Notes under the pieces: generated by a model
Databases searched by the model: none
Seen by the model: only the letters and a program-made list of their open reading frames with translations
What the model was told of the DNA's origin: nothing
Program-made: the position numbers and the translations under genes
Part shown: positions 17,849 through 26,249 of the stretch, in pieces
Layout: every line of letters starts with the position of its first letter
Numbering within the stretch: position 1 is the first letter of the stretch
Source: Dysgonomonas mossii
GTDB taxonomy: Bacteria > Bacteroidota > Bacteroidia > Bacteroidales > Dysgonomonadaceae
Assembly: GCF_004569505.1 (NCBI RefSeq)
Contig: NZ_SPPK01000002.1
Span: 992,001-1,056,000, forward strand
DNA: 64,000 nucleotides
Reading direction: 5' to 3'

Positions 17849-18604
17849 TTATACTTCTTGTACCGCTAAATAATTGTAGTCGGTGACTACTTTTCGAAGA
17901 AAAATTCTGTCAGGGCCATCATATTCATAGCCTGTAATCGATTTTATTCTGTCAGCCAAACGCTGGTTAAAGTATTCGTTGTATTGCATGCGTTGGTCAT
18001 CTATGATAGAAGTAATCGTTTGAATGTCTCTGTCGGATAACTTGTCAAGCACATCTTTATAGGTAACTTTATAGTCTTCATGAAAATCAAGATCAGAAAG
18101 CTTTAACTCTTTGTTTCGAGCATTCAATCTGAGGTCTATGACTGTTGTTCCTGCCAAATAATCACCCAACCGCTGCGACTTTTTTGTAACAGCAATCATT
18201 ATGATAGCCACAAAACCCTCTGTAAACGTAAAATCAACTAAGCGGAATAACCATCTTAACAGGTAAGAACTTCCCGATGGAACAGTACCATCGACATTCA
18301 CAACTCGTATTTTTACGATCATTTTGCCAATGCTTTGTCCTTTATTTAATGTTTCGAATAAGAGGTCATAGAAAAGTACAGGGGAAGCCATTATTATAAT
18401 TATAAATATCATGGCAGTGTTTCCATCAAACGCACTCCATAATCCGGCTTGGGAGAAAAGAGATATAATTCCAATCCAACCTAAATACCAAATTAAAATT
18501 ACAACCCAGTCGAGAATATAAGCTAAAAGTCTGTATCCGACACCGGCTGTTTCGTAGTCTATTGTTACGTTTTGGGTTGTTTGTACTTCTATTATCATAA
18601 ACAC
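17849..18604 (-). CDS. RDD-family membrane protein
   Basis: The 251-residue protein has the RDD domain in its first 160 residues: the early TAGVGYRLLAYILDWVVI segment with conserved Arg and Asp, further hydrophobic segments, and the GQSIGKMIVKIRVVN loop. A hydrophilic C-terminal part of about 90 residues follows (KVTYKDVLDKLSDRDIQTI). RDD proteins are poorly understood inner-membrane proteins, some tied to ion or compatible-solute transport. Here the gene is divergent from the SpoIIM/DUF4129/MoxR operon, with a -7 box facing each way, and RDD genes are common partners of such operons. It converges with the radical SAM gene only eight bases away. Confidence 0.85.
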   Translation of the reverse strand: MFMIIEVQTTQNVTIDYETAGVGYRLLAYILDWVVILIWYLGWIGIISLFSQAGLWSAFDGNTAMIFIIIIMASPVLFYDLLFETLNKGQSIGKMIVKIRVVNVDGTVPSGSSYLLRWLFRLVDFTFTEGFVAIIMIAVTKKSQRLGDYLAGTTVIDLRLNARNKELKLSDLDFHEDYKVTYKDVLDKLSDRDIQTITSIIDDQRMQYNEYFNQRLADRIKSITGYEYDGPDRIFLRKVVTDYNYLAVQEV

Positions 18605-18617
18605 TAAAAATAAAGAA

Positions 18618-18625
18618 CAAATTTA
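18618..18625 (-). promoter_or_regulatory. -7 box for the RDD gene
   Basis: The minus strand reads TAAATTTG (TAnnTTTG), 14 bases upstream of the RDD start, implying a very short leader. Confidence 0.45.
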
Positions 18626-18679
18626 TGTTTTTTGTATGATTATATAGTATAAATTTTTCATTCTTTTTAACCAAAGAGC

Positions 18680-18687
18680 TATATTTG
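18680..18687 (+). promoter_or_regulatory. -7 box for the SpoIIM-DUF58 operon
   Basis: TATATTTG matches TAnnTTTG exactly and lies 42 bases upstream of the first gene of the operon. With the box at 18618-18625 it makes a divergent promoter region. Confidence 0.55.
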
Positions 18688-18728
18688 TGCTTAAACAATA
18701 TATTATAAATGCAAACTTGTAGTTTTTG

Positions 18729-19718
18729 ATGAGAGAGGCCGCATTTGTCAAGCAAAATAGAGATAAGTGGCAAGAAATAGATATCCAGACCAAGGAAAAA
18801 GATATTCCGGCTGAAATATTAGCGGATAATTTCATTGAACTCACGGATGATTTATCTTATGCCCGTACGTTTTACCCGCGGTCGCAAACTGTAAAATATC
18901 TAAATCAACTTACAGGGCGCTATTTTATCAATATATACCAGTATAAGAAAAAAGAGAAAGGACGCTTTTTCCGTTTCTGGAAAGAAGAAATTCCTCTTAT
19001 CATGTACAAATATCGCAGACACATGCTTTATTCTTTTTTGACAATGTTTGCAGGTGTTTTGCTTGGGATATTTTCTTTAGAACAAGATTCTGCCTTTGCT
19101 AGTCAAATATTACCTCCTGGGTATGTGAATCAGACACTTGAAAATATAGAAAGCGGTGATCCGATGGCTATATATAAAAGCTCGGATGAGGCACCTATGT
19201 TTTTCAGAATAGCCACAAATAATATTGCAGTAGCATTTTATGCATTTATCGGAGGTATTCTGTTTTCTCTCGGAACTGTTTATGTTTTATTTCCTAATGG
19301 TGTAATGCTCGGCGTTTTTCAATACTTTTTCTTTAAGAAAGGTTTGTTGTTTACTTCGGCTATATCCATTTGGTTGCATGGAACATTAGAAATATCAGCA
19401 ATCGTAATAGCCGGAGGTGCAGGGCTTATATTGGGGAATAGTATTTTATTTCCCCGTACATACAAACGCTTAGTATCATTACAGAGGGGTGCAAAAGATG
19501 CTGTGAAAATAGTAGTTGCACTGATCCCCATTTTTATTGTAGCGGCTTTTATCGAGAGTTATCTGACTCGTTTGACCGAAATGCCGGTTTACTTTAATCT
19601 GATAATAATTGGCTTATCGGCCTTATTTATTATATGGTATTTTATCTATTATCCTTATTACATCAATAAAAAAACAAATGAAACAACAACAAAAGATCAG
19701 GTTATATCAAAGCCGTGA
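18729..19718 (+). CDS. SpoIIM-like (stage II sporulation M family) membrane protein
   Basis: The 329-residue protein (ATG at 18729; a TTG three bases earlier is an alternative) has a soluble N-terminal part of about 95 residues, then around five membrane helices. The SpoIIM family pattern is visible in FYAFIGGILFSLGTVYVLFPNGVMLGVFQ and in IWLHGTLEISAIVIAGGAGLILG, whose HGTLE motif is the family signature. The organism is not a spore former; the family is widespread beside MoxR and DUF58 genes. It is the first gene of a tightly packed operon and overlaps the next gene by about 41 bases. Confidence 0.88.
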   Translation: MREAAFVKQNRDKWQEIDIQTKEKDIPAEILADNFIELTDDLSYARTFYPRSQTVKYLNQLTGRYFINIYQYKKKEKGRFFRFWKEEIPLIMYKYRRHMLYSFLTMFAGVLLGIFSLEQDSAFASQILPPGYVNQTLENIESGDPMAIYKSSDEAPMFFRIATNNIAVAFYAFIGGILFSLGTVYVLFPNGVMLGVFQYFFFKKGLLFTSAISIWLHGTLEISAIVIAGGAGLILGNSILFPRTYKRLVSLQRGAKDAVKIVVALIPIFIVAAFIESYLTRLTEMPVYFNLIIIGLSALFIIWYFIYYPYYINKKTNETTTKDQVISKP

Positions 19719-20559
19719 CTTTAGCGGTATTTTTGATACTTCAATTGCATTCATTAAGCAAAATTATGGAGCAATCTTAAAGGGTATATTGGTATTTATA
19801 CCTATTACACTTATTGCTACATATTTTCTTATGAATTTACTGTCTTTTTCCAATATGGGTATGACATCTATTGGCGAATATGAAGACGATCCATTCGCAA
19901 TTCTTCGATCTATATTTGATTGGCGATTTTTTCTTGGTGGGTTTATCATGATGGTAGCAGGATATTTAATGTCACTTTATCCTGTGTGCTATATGGCATT
20001 ATATGCCGAATCGAAAGATGGCACGGTAGATAGTAATGATGTTTGGACAAAAGTGAAGCAAGTTGCACTCCCTTTGTTTGGTTATTCTATCATTTATGGA
20101 ATTCTGATTTCTGCAGGTTGGATATTGTGTTTGATTCCCGGGCTGATTATTTCGGTATACCTTTCACTGTATTTTTATACATATATAGTAGAAAAAAAGG
20201 GTCTGGTAGAAACTTTTCAGCGGAGTATTGATCTTGTTCGCCATCATTGGTGGATATCTTCGGCATTAATAACCATTTTTTCTATTATAGCCAGTGTTAT
20301 TGGTTTTGTGTTTACACTTCCGGTATATGGCACGATGATCGGTAATCTATTAGGAATAGATTTTCTTACCAGCGAAATATATATATACCTTACATACTCT
20401 TTGAGTTACACGGCTCGCATGTTGTTGAGCCCTATACTTATAATAGTATTGGGTGTTATGTACTTCAGTTATAGAAGCCAATTGGATGGTATTGGAGTTA
20501 CAGACGAAATAGATATGATCGGTGTAAATAAAGAAGAAGACCAACCAACTCAATATTAA
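19678..20559 (+). CDS. Multi-pass membrane protein of the MoxR operon
   Basis: I place the start at the ATG at 19678 (MKQQQKIRLYQSRDFSGIFDTS, 293 residues), inside the end of the SpoIIM-like gene, because the longer frame from 19609 only adds residues lying wholly in that gene. About six hydrophobic segments are visible, and the central region ISAGWILCLIPGLIISVYLSLYFYTYIVEKKG resembles membrane domains of the DUF975/glycerophosphodiesterase-membrane type. No enzymatic motif is seen. Its fixed place between SpoIIM and DUF4129 genes suggests one membrane assembly. I do not know its function. Confidence 0.75.
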   Translation: MKQQQKIRLYQSRDFSGIFDTSIAFIKQNYGAILKGILVFIPITLIATYFLMNLLSFSNMGMTSIGEYEDDPFAILRSIFDWRFFLGGFIMMVAGYLMSLYPVCYMALYAESKDGTVDSNDVWTKVKQVALPLFGYSIIYGILISAGWILCLIPGLIISVYLSLYFYTYIVEKKGLVETFQRSIDLVRHHWWISSALITIFSIIASVIGFVFTLPVYGTMIGNLLGIDFLTSEIYIYLTYSLSYTARMLLSPILIIVLGVMYFSYRSQLDGIGVTDEIDMIGVNKEEDQPTQY

Positions 20560-20568
20560 TACTAATAT

Positions 20569-21333
20569 TTGAACATATTCCTTAGGGTGGTAAATACAAA
20601 TAAAAATATACACATATTCAAGAGCATTATATTAATGCTCTTGGTTTGTATGTGCATAAATCTTTTTGGTCAGGCAGACTCTACAGCAACAACAAAGCCC
20701 ATACATATTCAAGAGAAGGTAAACATCCGCATACCCGATAAAAGTAAGATAGAGGAATATAGAAAAGATCCGCGATTTGAGTATAAAAAAGAGGAAAGAG
20801 GTCTGTCCTGGTGGGATAGGATATTGTTGGCAATCAATAATTTTATCAATAATTTACTTGGTGCGGTAGCAGAATCTGGAATGCTGAGTATTGTAGTGCT
20901 ACTCATCATAGTAGTTGTAATATGTCTGATTGTCTTAAAACTTATCGGAGTTGACTACAGAACATTATTGGGTAAGAAAGAACTAGATAAGTCGGATATA
21001 GATATCTATACAGAAAATGTACATGAAATGAATTTTGATGCATTAATATCTAATGCATTAAGAAACAAAGATTACCGTTTGGCTGTCCGTTTTCTATATC
21101 TGAAAAATCTGAAACAAATGTCTGATAAGGACATTATAGAATGGAGTAGCCATAAGACCAACTATAGTTATCAGTACGAGATACAGAATAGTTTGTTGCG
21201 CTCCAAATTTCTTGAAACTACATTAATCTTTGATTATGTATGGTATGGTGAATTCGAGTTGGATGAGGGTAAATTCACTGAAGTAGATTCTCGTATGGGC
21301 GACCTAAATAAAATGATAAACCATGAAAGATAA
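20569..21333 (+). CDS. DUF4129-domain protein, non-ATG start
   Basis: The frame has no ATG before residue 23, and starting there would leave a signal peptide without a basic end, so initiation at TTG (20569) or GTG (20587) is likely. The product (254 residues from TTG) has a signal-like segment ending INLFGQ, a periplasmic stretch of about 65 residues, one membrane helix (about residues 104-126, SIVVLLIIVVVICLIVLKLIGV) and a C-terminal cytoplasmic DUF4129 domain with RFLYLKNLKQMSDKDIIEWSSHKTN and FDYVWYGEFELDEGKF. DUF4129 accompanies MoxR/DUF58 genes. It overlaps the next gene by 11 bases. Confidence 0.8.
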   Translation: MNIFLRVVNTNKNIHIFKSIILMLLVCMCINLFGQADSTATTKPIHIQEKVNIRIPDKSKIEEYRKDPRFEYKKEERGLSWWDRILLAINNFINNLLGAVAESGMLSIVVLLIIVVVICLIVLKLIGVDYRTLLGKKELDKSDIDIYTENVHEMNFDALISNALRNKDYRLAVRFLYLKNLKQMSDKDIIEWSSHKTNYSYQYEIQNSLLRSKFLETTLIFDYVWYGEFELDEGKFTEVDSRMGDLNKMINHER

Positions 21334-22705
21334 GAAACTAATAATTCTGATCGGGGTGATTATCCTTTTGTTGATTGGTTTGTCGTATGCTCGAACCAAA
21401 GCTCCTAAGCCTGTAGATTGGAGACCTACATTTATAAATACCAAGACATCCCCATATGGAACATACATTGCATACGAGCTACTTGGAGATATCTTTCACA
21501 AAAAGAATATACGATCTACACGCACACCAATATATAATAACTTGAAAGAGAGCATGGAAGAGTACTTCTCCTATGACAAATCTTATGATTCGTATGGTTC
21601 AGGCTATTATGAAGATTCTGATGATGAATATGACTATGCTGAAGAGTCTGATACAACTCAAGTAAATACCGACCTTGTAATAGATACAGTACTTGAGCAA
21701 GGGCTTGAGGAACTGACTTCTGACCCTACTGAATGGTATAAAAGTATTAATGCGGAAATAGATACTACAGCATATATTTTTATCAATACCAAATTCACGC
21801 TGGATAAAGTAGATATGCAATATTTACTCGATTTTGTTGGGTTGGGGAATAATGTGTTCATCTCGGCAGAAAGCTTTTCTTCGAGCCTAATGGATACTTT
21901 AGGAATAAAAACAAAACATAGATATTTTGAAGCAGATACAACTTATTATTTAATAGATTCTCCGCATCAGAAATATAATTTTGCAGGTATAACCGGTGAA
22001 ACAAGGCTTAATACTGATAGTTGCAACTTGGTGTCACGTCCATTGGCCTTTAATAACAAAAAAGATACAGTGTTCTTAGAAGTACAATATGGAAAAGGGC
22101 ATTTCTATTTGCATACAATTCCTTCTGCTTTTGCTAATGTAAATCTACTGCAACTAAACAAATATGATTTTGCTTTCAGGTGCTTATCTTTTTTGCCACA
22201 GAATAGTAAAGTTATTTGGGACGAATATCAGAAGCAAGGTGGTACTGATGCGAATAGTAGTATATTCAAGGCGATGTTGTCTAATCCTTTGTTACGTATT
22301 GCTTTATATCTTATACTCGGCGGTTTGTTGCTCTTTGTGATCTTCAGGGCGAAACGTACTCAACGGATTATACCTGTCATCAAACCACATATAAACTCTT
22401 CATTAGAGTTTCTAGGTACAATCAGTAATTTATATTATCGCAAAAAAGATTTTAAAACCATTGCCGAGAAGCGGCATGCGTACTTTCTTGACTATATAAG
22501 GAAGAATTACTACATGTCGACAGAGAAAATTAATGACGACTTTTTGGATGTAGTGAGTGCCAAATCAGGAGTTGAAAGAGATAAATTGAGTAATCTATTT
22601 AATTTATATAACGATATAATTATATTGCCTTATGCTTCGAATGATATATTCTTGCAATATAATAGTTTGTTGGAAGAATTTTATAGAAAGGTAAAAAACA
22701 AATAA
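21323..22705 (+). CDS. DUF4350-domain membrane protein
   Basis: The 460-residue protein has an N-terminal membrane helix (residues 5-22), a DUF4350 domain (about 35-230; WRPTFINTKTSPYGTYIAYELL and FINTKFTLDKVDMQYLLDFVGLGNNVFIS), and a second helix (about 330-346, IALYLILGGLLLFVIF) followed by a cytoplasmic part of about 110 residues. The domain resembles the glutamine-amidotransferase-like domains found beside MoxR genes. A very acidic, Tyr/Ser/Asp-rich loop (about residues 80-114) interrupts the domain. It overlaps the DUF4129 gene and ends ten bases before the MoxR gene. Function unknown. Confidence 0.82.
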   Translation: MKDKKLIILIGVIILLLIGLSYARTKAPKPVDWRPTFINTKTSPYGTYIAYELLGDIFHKKNIRSTRTPIYNNLKESMEEYFSYDKSYDSYGSGYYEDSDDEYDYAEESDTTQVNTDLVIDTVLEQGLEELTSDPTEWYKSINAEIDTTAYIFINTKFTLDKVDMQYLLDFVGLGNNVFISAESFSSSLMDTLGIKTKHRYFEADTTYYLIDSPHQKYNFAGITGETRLNTDSCNLVSRPLAFNNKKDTVFLEVQYGKGHFYLHTIPSAFANVNLLQLNKYDFAFRCLSFLPQNSKVIWDEYQKQGGTDANSSIFKAMLSNPLLRIALYLILGGLLLFVIFRAKRTQRIIPVIKPHINSSLEFLGTISNLYYRKKDFKTIAEKRHAYFLDYIRKNYYMSTEKINDDFLDVVSAKSGVERDKLSNLFNLYNDIIILPYASNDIFLQYNSLLEEFYRKVKNK

Positions 22706-22715
22706 AATAAAATAT

Positions 22716-23690
22716 ATGTCGGATTTAGAATTTCAATCAAGGATAGATTTTTCCGAATTGAGCCAAAGTGTTCAGGAGATAAAAAACGAAATTGGACGTG
22801 TTGTTGTTGGACAGCATCAACTGATAGAACAGATGATAATTGCTATCTTGGCAAATGGTCATGTATTGGTAGAAGGGGTTCCCGGTGTTGCTAAAACTTT
22901 ATCTGCAAAACTTTTGGCAAAGACTATCGATGTCGCTTTCAGTCGTATACAGTTTACGCCCGATCTTATGCCTTCGGACGTTTTGGGTACAAGTATCTTT
23001 CTGCCCGGGTCTGCCAAATTTGAATTTAAGAGAGGGCCTATCTTTTCAAATATTGTGCTGATTGATGAAATAAACCGATCTCCTGCAAAGACTCAGGCTG
23101 CACTCTTCGAGGTGATGGAAGAACGTCAGGTTACAAATGATGGAACAACATATAAAATGAGCTATCCATTTCTTGTAATGGCCACTCAAAACCCGATAGA
23201 GCAGGAGGGGACATATCGTTTGCCCGAGGCTCAATTAGATCGTTTCTTATTTAAAATCGTAGTCGATTATCCGAATATCGTGGATGAGATTAATATCTTG
23301 GATAGGCAAAACCGAGGGGAATTATCTCCTGAGATAGGTATTCGTCCGGTTCTGACGGCTGAGAAATTAAACTCTTTGCGCTCAGCGGTAGATAAAGTGC
23401 TGGTTGAACATGAGCTATTAGAATATATTGCGCAGATTGTATCTGCTACACGTCAGAGCCCATGGATAACGCTCGGGGCTTCGCCTCGTGCATCGCTTGC
23501 AATACTGAATGCTTCTAAAGCACTGGCAGCCATACGAGGACGTGATTTTATAACGCCTGACGATATCAAGGAAGTTGCTGTGCCTGTACTTAGACACAGG
23601 ATTTTATTAACACCCGAAAAAGAAATGGACGGTACATCTACCGATACAATTATATGTCAATTGATAGACAAAGTGGAAGTTCCCCGATAA
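22716..23690 (+). CDS. MoxR-family AAA+ ATPase
   Basis: The 324-residue ATPase has Walker A GVPGVAKT (residues 54-61), Walker B IVLIDEINR (Asp117, Glu118), a sensor in MATQNPIEQEGTYRLPEAQLDRF, and the C-terminal lid. This MoxR-subfamily pattern marks chaperone-like ATPases that help mature or insert metal or ligands into partner proteins, often ones with von Willebrand A domains. The following DUF58 protein, overlapping by 37 bases, is the usual partner. The family is well defined; the client here is unknown. Confidence 0.94.
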   Translation: MSDLEFQSRIDFSELSQSVQEIKNEIGRVVVGQHQLIEQMIIAILANGHVLVEGVPGVAKTLSAKLLAKTIDVAFSRIQFTPDLMPSDVLGTSIFLPGSAKFEFKRGPIFSNIVLIDEINRSPAKTQAALFEVMEERQVTNDGTTYKMSYPFLVMATQNPIEQEGTYRLPEAQLDRFLFKIVVDYPNIVDEINILDRQNRGELSPEIGIRPVLTAEKLNSLRSAVDKVLVEHELLEYIAQIVSATRQSPWITLGASPRASLAILNASKALAAIRGRDFITPDDIKEVAVPVLRHRILLTPEKEMDGTSTDTIICQLIDKVEVPR

Positions 23691-25021
23691 AATGGTTCTT
23701 TAAGAGTTTCTATCTCTCAAACCGTTTTTTCTTCACACTGGCTTTATGTGTGTTGGGATACTTCGTATCTTATATTTTCGAGGCCTCACTTTTCATAATG
23801 ACTGTGGTGATGAGTGTGTTGGCTGTATTCTTATTGTTGGATACATTTTCTCTTTATCGGCAGACAAGGGGCATACAAGCTTTTCGTAATTGTCCCGAAA
23901 GGTTATCGAATGGTGATGTAAATACAATCTCGCTTTCCGTATCCAATAAATATCCATTCAGGGTTGCAATAAAAATCATAGAAGAAGTACCTTTTCAATT
24001 TCAAAAAAGAGATCTGACATTTAGTACTTCGATAGGTGTGCGCAAATCAGAGGTCTTGTACTACGATCTTCGTCCCACCGAAAGGGGAGTGTATCAATTT
24101 GGAGCAATAAACGTTTATGTGGCAGGCCTTTTTGGGTTTGTTACACGTCGCTATATATTTGACGAGAATAAGGATGTTGCGGTATATCCGTCTTTTCTCG
24201 AGATGCATAAGTATGAATTATTGGCGGCATCGCATCGTCTTACAGACTATGGTATTAAGAAAATACGACGCATCGGGCATGCTACCGAATTTGATCAGAT
24301 CAAACATTATGTATTGGGTGACGACCCTCGTACAATCAACTATAAGGCAACAGCGCGTATGAGCCAGCTGATGGTAAATACCTATCAGGAAGAGAAATCA
24401 CAACCTGTATATTGCTTGATCGACAAAGGGCGTACTATGAAAATGCCATTCAACGGGTTGACACTGTTGGATTATGCAATCAATACTACATTGATGGTAA
24501 GTACTACAGCGTTGAATAAGGGGGATAAAGCCGGACTGATAACATTCTCGAAGAATGTGGATGAAATACTTCCGGCAGACAGGCAACGCCGTCAACGAGT
24601 AAAGATTTTGGAAACGCTATATGCACAGAAAACAGATTTTAAGGAGTCTGATTATGAACGATTGTATGCTACTGTCCGTCGCAAATTGTCGCAACGCAGT
24701 TTGATTGTTTTGTTTACAAACTTTGAGACTGTAAATGGAATGCGTCGCCAGTTGAAATATCTTAGCCACATGGCCAAAGATCACTTGGTGTTGGTTGCAT
24801 TTTTCTTGAATTCTGAATTCAACGAGGTGTTGGAGTCTTCTCCTGCGGGATTGGAAGATATATTCAGGAAAGGAATGGCGGAAAAGCTATGGAACGATAA
24901 ATACCTGATTGTAAAAGAACTCAATAGATATGGAATTCATACAATTCTCTCAAAACCTGAAAACCTTACTATCGATTCTATAAATAAATATCTTGAATTC
25001 AAATCAAGAGGATTAATTTAA
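23654..25021 (+). CDS. DUF58-domain protein (MoxR partner)
   Basis: The 455-residue protein starts inside the end of the MoxR gene. Two membrane helices (about residues 24-62) are followed by a beta-rich region and the DUF58 core around IGHATEFDQIKHYVLGDDPRTINYKATAR (about residues 210-240), then a VWA-like domain (about 248-420) with LIDKGRTMKMPFNGLTLLDYAI: the usual metal-site DxSxS reads DKGRT, so metal binding is doubtful. DUF58 proteins work with MoxR ATPases in envelope-related roles. It is the last gene of the operon. Confidence 0.9.
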   Translation: MSIDRQSGSSPIKWFFKSFYLSNRFFFTLALCVLGYFVSYIFEASLFIMTVVMSVLAVFLLLDTFSLYRQTRGIQAFRNCPERLSNGDVNTISLSVSNKYPFRVAIKIIEEVPFQFQKRDLTFSTSIGVRKSEVLYYDLRPTERGVYQFGAINVYVAGLFGFVTRRYIFDENKDVAVYPSFLEMHKYELLAASHRLTDYGIKKIRRIGHATEFDQIKHYVLGDDPRTINYKATARMSQLMVNTYQEEKSQPVYCLIDKGRTMKMPFNGLTLLDYAINTTLMVSTTALNKGDKAGLITFSKNVDEILPADRQRRQRVKILETLYAQKTDFKESDYERLYATVRRKLSQRSLIVLFTNFETVNGMRRQLKYLSHMAKDHLVLVAFFLNSEFNEVLESSPAGLEDIFRKGMAEKLWNDKYLIVKELNRYGIHTILSKPENLTIDSINKYLEFKSRGLI

Positions 25022-25068
25022 TCTTCTTGAATATTAGTGCCAGATAAAACCTTTGTAGAAACTCTAAA

Positions 25069-26199
25069 TTATACCCACATCAGGTCGCTCATTATTCCAT
25101 CGGATATAAAGATTCCTTGTCGGGTTAATTTTAAGATATTATCCTTTTCGGTTAAGAACCCTTGATCGAGATATTTTCGTGCGTTTTTCAAGCAGAATGC
25201 TTTCATTTTAGTGCCAAAAAGGGATTCAAGGTCAGAGAGGTTTACTCCCCATTTGGTACGCATACCTGTTAAAATAAAATCGTTGTATCTTGTGTTTTCA
25301 TCTAATACCTCAATTTCCAGATTTAGATTTTCAGCCCTTATCCCTTCTATATACTTTGATATAGAGGCTACGTTCCACGAGCGGTTTTCTCCATCGTAAG
25401 AGTGGGCAGCAGGACCTAGTCCCAGATACTTTTTTCCAAGCCAATAGGAGCTGTTATGCTTTGAGTATAATCCGTGGCGGGCAAAATTAGAGATCTCATA
25501 ATGATCAAATCCCACAGCGGTAAGTTTCTCTATCATTCGTGAAAACATGTCTACACTCAGGTCTTCGTCAACAGGATTTACGTCTCCCATTTTGAATAAA
25601 CGATAGAGCCTTGTGCCCTGTTCATAGATCAAATGATAAGATGAAATATGCTGTACATCGAGAGCAATTGCTTCTTCGAGGTTTCTTTCCCAAATCTGCA
25701 TTGTCTGGTTCGGCAAACCATACATGAGGTCTATACTGATATTATCATAGCCTAACGATTGGCACATCCTTACAGCTTCTTTTGCTTTATCGGCAGAATG
25801 CCTGCGCTTCAAGAATTTGAGCTCTTCATCGTCAAAACTTTGAATTCCTATACTCAAGCGATTGAACGGTAATTTTTCTTTAAGGGTTGCTAAATACTGA
25901 GGCGAGAGATCATCGGGATTAGCTTCCATTGTTATCTCGGCATCAGGCGTTATCCGAAATTCATGGTGTAGAGTTTCAAATATACGGAGGAAGTCACTCT
26001 CAGATAACTGAGATGGAGTACCTCCTCCAAAATATACTGTCTTTACATCTTCGTCTCCAATGTAGTTTTTACGTAGCTTTATCTCTTCACAAAGAGCCGA
26101 AACATAGTCATACTTCGGAGACATATCTGTGCGTGTATAGAAGTCACAATATATGCACCTTGTTTTACAAAAAGGAACATGAATATAAATTCCGGCCAT
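25069..26199 (-). CDS. hemW: Radical SAM heme chaperone HemW
   Basis: The 376-residue protein has the radical SAM motif Cys11-x3-Cys15-x2-Cys18 (FCKTRCIYCDF), the SAM motif VYFGGGTPS, and the HemW order of segments: RLSIGIQSFDDEELKFLKRRH, SIDLMYGLPNQT and HISSYHLIYEQGT. The C-terminal HemW domain includes NSSYWLGKKYLGLGPAAHSY. HemW carries heme to respiratory enzymes; it was long misnamed an oxygen-independent coproporphyrinogen oxidase. It starts 50 bases after the acyl-CoA synthetase gene on the same strand, so co-transcription is possible. Length is typical. Confidence 0.93.
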   Translation of the reverse strand: MAGIYIHVPFCKTRCIYCDFYTRTDMSPKYDYVSALCEEIKLRKNYIGDEDVKTVYFGGGTPSQLSESDFLRIFETLHHEFRITPDAEITMEANPDDLSPQYLATLKEKLPFNRLSIGIQSFDDEELKFLKRRHSADKAKEAVRMCQSLGYDNISIDLMYGLPNQTMQIWERNLEEAIALDVQHISSYHLIYEQGTRLYRLFKMGDVNPVDEDLSVDMFSRMIEKLTAVGFDHYEISNFARHGLYSKHNSSYWLGKKYLGLGPAAHSYDGENRSWNVASISKYIEGIRAENLNLEIEVLDENTRYNDFILTGMRTKWGVNLSDLESLFGTKMKAFCLKNARKYLDQGFLTEKDNILKLTRQGIFISDGIMSDLMWV

Positions 26200-26249
26200 T
26201 GCGTAATTTTAAGCTATTAGAAAGAATTAATTAGTTGTTGCTAAACATT

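Noticed and set aside
18729..19718. Sporulation function for the SpoIIM-like protein
   Set aside because: The genome is clearly Bacteroidota; the SpoIIM fold occurs widely beside MoxR/DUF58 genes without sporulation.
25069..26199. Oxygen-independent coproporphyrinogen III oxidase (HemN)
   Set aside because: The length and HemW-type motifs without the longer HemN N terminus fit the heme chaperone HemW.
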